DNA of 64,000 nucleotides, taken from the NCBI GenBank assembly GCA_036852015.1, contig JAANDG010000044.1:62001-126000 (forward strand), in the 5' to 3' direction. A program made the translations under genes and the position numbers. The notes under the pieces were generated by a model that did no database searches, was not told the origin of the DNA, and was given only the letters and a program-made list of their open reading frames with translations. Every line of letters begins with the position of its first letter. Position 1 is the stretch's first letter. Shown piece by piece: positions 45,576 to 57,000 of the stretch. This DNA is from Pelodera strongyloides (lineage: Eukaryota; Nematoda; Chromadorea; Rhabditida; Rhabditidae).

Positions 45576-48500
45576 ATGACTGATAAAGTCCGAATCGCCC
45601 CTCGAATAACTTTATTCGATGTTGAAGAGAAACCTGCGAGGAAAGGAGGAGGCAGGAGAAAGAAGGAAGACGTTAAGGTACGTTTTACAGTATCGCTGTA
45701 TCGCTAGTTTATAGTGTTGTTTATTGAAGCCAGTTTTACTTGAAGTGATGGGGTTTTGTAATCTGAGCGGACGCACTACCCAGGCCGGTACTGAGTTAAT
45801 TTTTGTACTAATTGAAGTAAATGAAAACTGGACGAATGAGGCTATTAAGATGTCATTACAGCAAAAGCAGAAGCTTCGACGCCACCAGCCGCGGGGAGTC
45901 GCACGTGTGGAAGTGGATGTAGATAATGAGGAAATTGAGGAACTCGTAAAATTGGTGAGCATTTTTGATGTATTTTGCTTTACGGCTGTCTTACTTTGCT
46001 ATGTATTCATGTGTTTCATCTAAGTATAGCTTTTTATCAATCGTTTACGCCTTCGGAACAATGAGTATAAGTATTGTTGGAAACATCATGTATTTGTATT
46101 GTTCAGTTTGCTGACGAGTTGGAAGCTAGTTTATCTCTGCGCGAAGTACCTTTGTCTACTACGTTCCGAGATCCCGCGAATAAGGTCTGTTTTAGATTTT
46201 TGTTTTGTTTTCAGTTGTGGAAATGGGATTGTGATAAGTGTATACTATATGGCTTACGTCTTTATATACTGTAGCACGGTTTTCTGTGACGCAGGTTGTT
46301 CCGAAATATGAAATTTGTCGTATTTTGCACGTTTCTGTGCATTCTATAAGCTGTTTAGGATTTCGGAATTTCATATTTTTTAAATACATTTTTAGGTCCA
46401 GCACTTCTCCGATGTGTCTTTTGAGGCTGAAAGTAGTAGTAGTAGCGATGAAGAGGGTCAGACTGCAGGAGTTGTTGCGACCCAACCAACTGCCACCATT
46501 AATTCATTTGATCGAAAAGCGGGAGAACTCAATAAACAGGTTCGTTTATTGAATCTGTGGGAGAAATTAGAAATACATGCAAGTGTGTAAGTGAATGGCT
46601 GATGGTGTTTACTGGCGACCGGCAACCGATTGACCTACGTATTTTTATGGCGAATTTGAGCTTTGTGTGGTAGAACTGTCCTCAGGATTGAATAGTTCAA
46701 GGATAATGATTTCATTTCAGTTTGAGGATGAAGATGACTTTTCCTTGATTATTGAAGTGGAGGGCGTTCGAAAACAAGACAAAGGAGGAAAGTTTGTGAC
46801 GCATCCGAAAGCCAACGAGCAGCCACCAGTGAGGAGGGCTGCTGCCAATGATGGTTTGTTTTAAGTAAAACTGCGAAACTTATATGGCTAAGGTTAGGTT
46901 TAGTTATTGCGTTGGTCTGAAGCCCTATCGATGGTTAGCTTACCACAAGGTTTATCCTTTTAAGGTAGTTGTAGTCTGGGTAGCTTACAAGTACCTGTGT
47001 ATACGGTTGTCATACTGTGTTTGTTTTCATTTAATCTATTATCAACTTTCATTTATCTATTATCAACTGTCCGTGGATTTTCTTGGAATTGCGTGATGTT
47101 TGTGATCCTGATCAAATAGAATAATTATTTAGTGGAAACCGTTGCACCATTCAAACAACCGATTCTTGGTGGCCGGAGAAAACAGAAAATGTAAGTTGTC
47201 CTGGATGCATTTTCTTGGTTTATCTTATATGAGAAAATCTCAGGAATAGGTTACTTCGTTTCTGTCTAGAGTCTAGATTCTGTTTGCTTCTTTCCTTTTC
47301 AATTTCAGTTTCTATGATTCCATTTGCTAGATGGAGCCGAAGGTCATATCACAGGAAGTGATACAGATAGTAGTATGCAGTGTTTTAATTTCTCTAGGAG
47401 CTACTATCCAATGCGACAGTCAATACATTTTCAATCGCCTGTCGAAGTACAACAACCGGATTTTTTGCGAAATTCAATGGCAGTTGGGTATGTATTCATT
47501 TGCGTGGTTGGTTAACTTCTTTGTAAACACTGGTGTTCAGCACTTGATGTCTGGGTATATATATAATATGTAGTAGATCAAATGTGGTGATTCTGCGCAA
47601 TTAACGGAAGATGTTAATGTGGATGCGTAGTTTGTCCCTCAAGCGCTTGACTTTCGTAATATAGGTGACCTCGGTCTGTCTCCTCAGCGAACCCATTCCC
47701 TAGTCTTTAGTTGGAGTGATGGTAACCTTCTATTCACTTTCAGTGGAGTTTTGTCGACTAAAGATCGTCTGTCGTTGATGTTCACACGTGGAAATCCGAG
47801 ACAACATCAAAGGGATCAGCTGTCCAGATTAATAAGAGGTGAGTAATTGGTATTCTTCAATTTGGGGAGGCAGAGTGTTGTTGTAACCTTCAAGAACCCA
47901 ATAGACTTCTTCTTATGGGTGTTTAAGTACTTCGATACTTGTTACCTTACGTCAAATTCCTTAGGAGAATTAGACCTTATTTGCTTTTTGCAATGAGCAT
48001 CTACCTTCAGAGAGTTTTTGCCGACCGAACGAAGTGTCTGCCCAACAACGACGGCAGTCGAACATTTTATCACAGTATCCGGTTTGTTAATTACGATTCT
48101 GTTATCCTTTTGTTTCCTTCTATCGATTCAATTGCTATCACGTGGTTGCTGTAGCTTTGTTGGTTCTGCAAATTAGATTGGCAGTGTAGGTTGGGTAACC
48201 AACCCTTTTATTCGCCTGCGTGAACAGACTGCGCTTACTTTATTTTGCATGTTTTTACATTATCTGTTTAAGGATCTTCACCGAAATAGGCAATCTGCAG
48301 TGGTTCCCCAAGAACATAAACATATACTGGATATTGTTGACGATGTAAGTTTGCACTACGGTAGTATTCCGATACCTTTAAATTATTGGGCCTTGTAGCT
48401 ATGGGCAATTATGAATCACAATGTAGTAACCTCCGGACGCTATTTCCAGATTTTTATGTTTTGAATGAAACATCCCTTTTTGTCCCCTTAGAAACCAAAA

Positions 48501-51500
48501 TAAACTAGCCATACATTTCCATTTCGTCACCTGTTTGATGCCCTGGTGAAGTTGAACGGATAGGTTTTTATTGCATTGGTTTAGTAGTTTAGTTGTTTGT
48601 CTATCACTTCTTAAAAATAAGTTTGTAACGGATTTCTTTTAGAGTTGTAGCGTCGTACTGTGTTATGTGTCTATCGGATGTTTCGTGCCTTACAGCCTTA
48701 CTGAGCGTTTTCTTTTCAGTCGTCTGCGGATCAGTCGCAGGAGAAGGATTCAAAACGTACCATTAATTCACTCTCGACGGCACAAGAAGGAAATAAGGAG
48801 GTATGATGGGGTTCTTTTCTGTCGTTTTATTAGGTGCATGAAGTGAGCGAAGTCATGTCTAGCATAAATGAAATGAAATGATTCATTACTGACAGACAAA
48901 AACCAATCAGCAAAAATCTATATGAATAAGCACTTACGTAAATGGTCAACTGTACATGTGACTGGACCATTTGTTGCATGGAGGAAATTCAGGTAATAAT
49001 AAAGGTTTATTGATTACATAAATAACATAGTTTCAATGTTCTCTTTTCCAGACGGCTACCTCATCCGGTTCCGGAACAAATTCGTTGTTTACACCTGTAC
49101 CAGTTCGAAAAAGCTCAGTGATGACTTTCAGTGAAGTGAGTTTATGAGCAAATATTTCATCTGGATGTATGGGTCTAATTGGTTGGTAGACAGGATACAG
49201 GATATGTTGGTCCTCTTTTTTGGTCATACGTTCATTGAAAAGATATTGATTTAGACTCTACATGGAAGATTATCGATCGGTTCGTTGAACCTTTCCCAGT
49301 TGCCGGAGCCGAAGTTTGCTTCAACGCCTATCGTGAGTTTTTTTGAAAGAAGTCTCTTTTGTCTCTTATGTTTTTTAGAGAAACTTGAATTGTTGTTGGC
49401 TAGTGATAATTCTGATTCCACACAACAATTCCACCGTTTAAGATCCGAATAATGAAGTCTGGTTTACACGTTTAAACTACAGAACTTACTAACTGTTTTG
49501 GTTATAGTAAAGCATACCGGCCGCTTTTTGAAACACACCGATTAGACCAACAATCTTATGCAGCGTACGTAAATGAACATAAATTAGAATAAAAAATGGA
49601 GCTAAATTCGAGCAACTTTGCATAAAAACGTAATATCCACGGCGCGTTTCAAAAACCGGCCGGTAGTTCGTTTTAAGGTTATTGGTTTAGACCGACCGAC
49701 AACTACCAACTACAGGCGGTGATGGTACTTTGTGCGCAGATCCAGTTTTACATTGTAAGTTGCCTATGGATTGGAAATGGAGACTGATAAATCTGTAGTG
49801 AGACTTCAAGTAACCAGGGTCTTGGATGTACTGTATTCTGGCGCACTGGCGAGAAAGAAGGCCAACATAGATAAACTCAAGTAGACGTGCTGAATATCTA
49901 CGTTACTTGAAACATATCCGTTTCGATAGGTCGGTGGGGGGGGATGTTTTCTGTTGATTGTTGATTCAAAGGGTCTAATTGTAAGGAAATGCTGCTTTTG
50001 AGTTTAACTGACTTTGATTTTAGTCAACGATTCCTCTGTACCGTGCAGCCCTTCGCCTGTTGTGAGTATGAAGAAACGAAGGACCGCTTCTGGAGATAGA
50101 AGAACGCAACCAGGAGGTGAGTAGCGAAAAATCAATATTCTTATTTCGGAATCGTTGGTTAACTATAGATTATCTGATAATGTGTGTTAGGTTTACATGA
50201 TATAGGCATGCATGTCTTGTTTTGTTGTGATTTTGTAGCCTCTGTAGATCTAAATATCTCTTTGTAAGAAAGTATTCATGTTTTAATTGCGCTTACAGAT
50301 AAACTCCCGTCATTTGTTCCGGACACCGCTCAATTACCGATCACAGTAGTTCAGAGAAAGGGAAGATTGTCAGGTTGGAGGAGTTTTTTTATTGTTTATT
50401 TTTTTTATTGTTTATAAAAGTTCGTGGTTCTGGTTGTGTACGTAGTGGTTTGGAAACGTATTATATATGTGTATGGTGTCGTTTTTATTTCATGCACCAG
50501 ACTTACTGATCCCTCTTTGTGGGTATGATCATGATCTTACATTATGTCTCAAATTGCCACTTATTTTTTCATAATTGTTTGTTCGTTTCAGAATCTGCCA
50601 ATTCGGATGCGGACAGCCGAACTTCGGAGGGAACGACTACAGCGGTGGCCACCCTTTTGGAGGACATTGTTATTGGTGACAATGGTGACGGTCAATGTGA
50701 AGCACAGGAAGTCTGCACCACTGACGCTGAGGCCATGGACGTAAGGGAACGGTCGACTTCAGATCCGGTACCGGACGTTACCACGGAACCTGTGGATAAG
50801 ACGCCGTACAGAGTTGAGGACATGGACCTCGATGATACTCAAGAAAATAGATCTTTGAAGAGTGTTGGAGATGAGGAGCGTGACGGTGCAGGTTCGACGA
50901 ATGCTTCAAGAAGAGCGCGCACACTATCTTCTGTGGATTCTGCATCGAAGGCGGATGGTAGCTCGTTGGAACTCTTAGTGACGACAGCAGTGGAAGCGTC
51001 TCATCTTAGTAGTACGTTGAAGACGGCTGTTGAGACAAGTGCAGTTTCAAGAATGTCGACTGCTGTAGAAGCTTCACAACGCGAGGATACGTTACGAGCG
51101 AGTTTTGGAGCTGGAGAACAGGGCTCGAGTCGTTTGAGTATCTGTACTGCACTGGAGATTCAAGATGATGGTAGTCTGAGGAGAAGTACAAGAACACGAA
51201 GTGGATCAACGAGTGTGCATACTGCATTGGAAAGGACTGCTACAGAAGGAAGGAAAGATTCTCTGAATCCTGACGCTATTGCTCCATCGAATGAAATACA
51301 TCAACCTTCACCGTCTGCTAGCGCCTCAGCTGGTTCGCCCGGGCTTAGTTCTGAGGTTTGCATGACGTCACAACAGACAACAAAGACGAGCAGGAGTGTG
51401 ACTTCCGAGAACGGAGCTGGAGTAAGTGAGAGGAGTTCTGAAGCAGTGACGAATCGGACGTCAAGTATGTCAACATCAATCACTGTGGATGCTGTCTCGG

Positions 51501-54022
51501 ATGAGCCAAAGGACGACGACCCGGAGACGATGTCGGTGAATCAAGTAGCAGATGGAGGCCTTGGAAAGGATCACGGCAACCAAGAAGACCAGATGAACAT
51601 TACTGACCTCCATGCTGATTTGAGAACAGCTGGTGGGTAATATATTATTTGTCATTATCTTGTTTACCTTTTGTACTTCTGTAGCTTTACTACATTCTAC
51701 ATATTGGCCGTCGTATTTCGGTATATGTCACGATGGGTTACTGTATCTCATCGAAAAAGCGAATGAGTGTAAATAAAAGTAGTTTCAGTGTCACTGCCGG
51801 CTGAAGACAAGGAAAATGTCTCTCCTGAAGACAGTAGCGCTTACCGAAAGAAATCGCCGTCACCGAGACCCCCACCGAAAACTCTACAGAATGATACCAT
51901 GCAGGTGTGGTTATAGTTTTGGTTAATCTAACTCCGGTGTATCTATTTCGAGTGAATATTGGGAGAGCTGCCTACGCAGTGTTGTTCGTTGTTTGAAATT
52001 TGAACTTTGTTGGATAATGAATAGATGTCGATGTTGTTCTGTAAATCTGTTAGAAACAGTGGAGTAAATATAACTAGTAAAATCGAATAGAAGAACTCAT
52101 ACTACAACTGGCTAGTCCGCATAAGAGAGCTATCAGATTGGGATAGTAGTAGGAAGTACAATCAACTGAGTCCCCATTTTTAGACAATCAATAACACGAT
52201 CGGCGGGCAGGAGGCCTCTGTTCTGGGATTGACTGGTCTCAACGGAACGATAGGAGTCGATGGGCCGAGCAGACTCGGAATCTCCATGGAGCAGTCGTTG
52301 ATGACCAATAATGCATCACAAGTAAGTAAACCTGATTTCAGTAGGAGGAGTTTTGGTGCTATTGTATCATATATTATAGGGCCTGGGTGGCCCATTGCAA
52401 ACGTCCGCTATTCGCAGTCAGCCGACCCGACTTCGAATCCAGCCACGCACACTCGAGTTAGCTTGTGGTTTTGCAAAGGGGAACACTCTTTTATTGATAT
52501 GGAAGTGTTGTTATAGGGGATATTACCTAATAAGTCGAGACAGTGGGATTCCGTTGCCCACTTCTATGTGGGAATGAATGCACGAATATACACTTCATTT
52601 TGTTAATAAAAGTAGTTTTTAGTTCCTTGGACAGAGCAATGTCAACTTCTCAATGATGTCCAAACGCAACTTTTCACAGATGGTCATGGAAGCGGTATGG
52701 TATTTTTACTTATTTAGTGTGCATCTGATGCAAATAATAAAAGAAGGCTTAATCGTAATTCCATGATGCTGGCCTGATATTCGTTACTATAATTTTTTGA
52801 AATACCGTGCGTAAGGTACTGTACTTTGAGTACCTTTGAACTTTGAACAAGATAAAGATTAGGATGTATTTGTCACGGTGTATTTGGTATTGTTAGTTAG
52901 AATAGGTGTGTGTGTGTCGTGGACAATGGTTTTAAAGCGAAACACCGGCTGGTTTTTGAAACGCATCATGGACAACTGAATTCTTACATATTTATGTTAA
53001 TTTGCTCGAATTTAGTTCGATTTTTGTTCATTTGCATAGGCATAGCTGCATAAGAATGCTGGTTTCCTCGATGTGTTTCTCTTCACTTCTCCTTTGAACT
53101 CCTTTTGCTTTCGTGGAATTGACAGTTGGGCAATGTGGATTATAAGTTGATTTCTTTTCTTTAGGGTCACCGTGAGTTCTACCTGATCAACTACCGTGGA
53201 CCGAATGACGACTTGTCGAAGTTGTTGCATGCTGTTGGACAGAAGAAAGTAGAAGGATGGCGAGAGGCACTCCCGAACGAGTAGGTTTTTTTGGGATTTA
53301 TTGGTTATATCTATATATTGCGTTTTGTTCCTAAGGGTTTTCTTTTGAGCTTTGGTTTACAAACACGTGTCATACCGCTTGGAAATAATAACGCTGGACA
53401 GTACATGTCACAAATCAAGTGTAAACCGCTTGAAAATTATAACACGGGACAGTACTTTTCACAAACCACGTGTCATACCGCTTGAAAATAATAAAATGTA
53501 ATCATGTTTAGTGTCTTCAAAGATGTGAAGAAGCTTGGGGAAGGACAGTACGGTGAAGTATTCAAAACGACGTATAATGGGCAGCCCGTTGCTATGAAGG
53601 TAAGGGAACTCCTGGTTTTATTTAGCCATTAACACACGCAACTGATTCCTTGTTTAGTTGTTCTGGCAAGAATGTAACCAAACGTTCGACACGACGATTC
53701 TCGATACCGTTTTGGAGGGTTGTTTGTTGATATGATAGTCATTTTGATTGATTTTGTAGTTTGTAGTAGTGTAGTATTTTGTAGTTTGTAGTATGAACTA
53801 ATGTAAACATTGTCTCGTCGTTTATGTTATGTCTATTCTAGATCATGCCGTTCACGAATTACGACGGCGGATACACGGGGAAAGTGAATGGAGATGCACT
53901 TAAGGACGCGTCACTTGTAATTCCCGAGGTAAGACACATTTGAAGACTTTTGGGATGTTGCTCCCAGCTAAGCGATCTCACTTTATCTTTGTTCCTCTCT
54001 CATTTATCCTTTTCTATCTCTG

Positions 54023-54089
<67 letters not shown>

Positions 54090-57000
54090 AAAACAGTCTC
54101 TTATGTGGGACCTTTGACCTTTGAATTTCACGTTGTGCTCGCTATGTATTTGTTGTTGGATGCAAGACTTAAGCTTCCTTCCTCATAGTTTGGTGTGAGT
54201 AGTCAGTTCAACATTCTCCAGTGGTCGTATGCACGAACACTGGGAATATGCTCCCAGCCTCCCAATGGGAGATGAGAGAAAGAGAGGGATCACGCCAATC
54301 AGTGACACGCAGAGACAAATTCTCCCAGCCGGAAAGGTTTCTCCCAGTGTTCGTTCATACGGCCACTGTTGTATTTAGAAATTCAGAATTGTTGAAGAAA
54401 TCTCCAGAAATTTATAAAGTTTGAACTCCATTGACTGATAATCGGAGACTAATTGGATTGATCGCCTAAATTTGTTCAACATTTCAGTTTTTGATCACTC
54501 GAGAACTGAGCAATCTGGCCCACGGAAAAGACCACCAAACGACCAACTTTATTGGTCTCAATGGAGCACGAGTAGTCAGAGGTAAGGGTACTAGGTACCA
54601 TTTGTTGTGACAGCAAAGGGGTACTAGGTACCATTTGTTGTGACATCAAAATCATCATCAACGATAAGATAATGGGGTTTCCAAGTATCCCATAAATTCG
54701 GTGTGTTCTGTCATTACTACCGTATGTCTGCACGAAACTTGGATATATATTATGAAAAATTATTCTCGTCTCGTATGGTTCCAAGATACGGTAATATTTC
54801 AACATACTTGTAAATTTGTAAACGCCGTAAGGAAACCCAAACTATGTTAGCGCTATCACGCTAACAAAGGAAATCATCAACGGACCATCAACGGATATAC
54901 TTATATATTCAGGGTGAAACATCGTTAATACATGACCTACAAAATATACAAAATCCGTTATATACAAGATTCTTATATATAAATTCCGTTAGAACGAATG
55001 GAAATCGATGTGTCATGTGTCACATACATTGTTGGGGATGATTTACAATAATGAAAGGTTTTTCCATTTAGGTTTGTACCCATCCGAGTTTCTCGATGCC
55101 TGGGATGAATTTGCCCTAAGCAAGGGCACGGAAAACGATCGGCCAGACGAATATGCAGTTGAGGTGGGTTTATGGTTTAAGTTGATTTTGGATCTTTTTA
55201 TGACAGTTTTTATTTTAGTCTTTTAAACTGACCTGTACATGCTCCTTGTCGATGATACAGCTAGTCCATATACTTATAATAATACCATATGGTATGGTAT
55301 TGTGTATACTCTTTCTGCCTGACCTGTATACTTATAACATATGATATGGTATTGTGTATACTCTTTCTGCCTGACCTGTATACTTATAACATATGATATG
55401 GTATTGTGTATACTCTTTCTGCCTGACCTGTATACGTATAACATATGATATGGTATTGTGTACACTCTTTCTGCCTGACCTGTTTTGTGACAATGCGGAT
55501 GTTTTTGGCTTAGTGCGTAATAATGTTTGATTTCAGGACCAACTGTTTCTGTGTATTGCGCTGACGTTGGGTGGCTCGGATCTGGAATGTTATAAGGTTG
55601 GATTTTATCAAGAATTGGGGTGGATTATATTTGCTCGTATGACTTGCTTGACTGTGGTTTATGATCGGTATCTCCATTATGGTGTCCTATTATAGATCGA
55701 TGGCGAGGAGGAGGCCACCTCGATCTTGCTGCAGACCATGTGGGCCCTAATGGTGGCAGAGAAGGAATTGAATTTCGAACACAGAGACCTTCACGTAGGC
55801 AACGTGCTCGTCCAGAAGACTGAAGAGGAGCGGATCAGGTCAGAAAGGAGATTTTTATTGTATTGAAGTAATACTGTGATTGGGGTAATGGGTTGTTTGT
55901 TATTCAACCCTGCCTGGTGGTAACTTACCTTTCATTTGTCCGTTAATTAGTCCTATATGTTACTATCTACATTAACTCTGAAAGCTAGTTGACACGCCTC
56001 TCCTTTTCATCTGCAAGATTATGTTATGCTTATTAGGAGTGGGACTGTGGGAGATAGTTTTGGAGTTTGATTCTGCGGAAATATTTTGGACAGTACCCGG
56101 CACCCGCTGAGTTGAGTGTGCTCCATCATATTGAATAATTTATTCCCTGTGACCCTTTTAGTAGTGTAGAAGAAGTGAAATCATTCTGTTTTCCTCTCGG
56201 GTTGTCTGTCTGTCTGTCTGTCTCTCTCTCTGTCTGTCTCTCTCTCTCTCTCTCTCTGTATTCTCTTTCTTAAATGCACATGCTATTTTTGATCTTTTTT
56301 TGCCTTGTCTCACTCAGCATTTTGTGTCCCAATGTCCCTTTAATCTAATTAGTCCTTTGTGGTGTTCGAAGATGTATGTTTTAGTCATAAGAGTAATGTC
56401 AAAATGCCGAAAAGATTAGATAAATGAAACATGTTGAAGAACGTCTAGAATTTGCCTTTTTTTTTGTTATATGAAAGAGTATCCGAGGTCACCGGCACTT
56501 GATTAACGGATGATTTTATGTTGTTCTAAAGTAATTAGATCATTAGACGGATCTGATGTTCAGAGATGCTTAGTTAAAGATTCACTTTCTTTTGCTACCG
56601 GAACCGGTTTAATTGGGGTACTCTTATATTCTTGTTTCTATATGAATAAATTTAAAGCGGTATTGAACGTGGTTTGCGAGAGTTATACCGGGCAACTGCA
56701 CCCCGGGGAACCATATGTAATCTGTGTCCTTCCGGTGAACATTGGGCAAAGAAAATGTGCATATAATTTATGGAAATGCAGTTATAAAGAACACTTTTCA
56801 ACCCGCATACAATACCGCTTTAATACTCCTCTCAGTTTCGTTAATGAGAATTGATTCAGTTTCCGCCTCAATGGAATGCCGTGTTCTATCAAATCGTGTG
56901 GAGTGAAGGTGCACATAATCGACTTTACATTATCGAGGATGGAGAAAGGTGAGTGAAGGGTGGCACGACCATAAAAGGGTAGGCGGCGTGCGCGGCACCA

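Noticed and set aside
55268..55483. Repeat peptide gene on the minus strand
   Set aside because: It is only a frame through the 52-bp minisatellite, and lies in a haspin intron.
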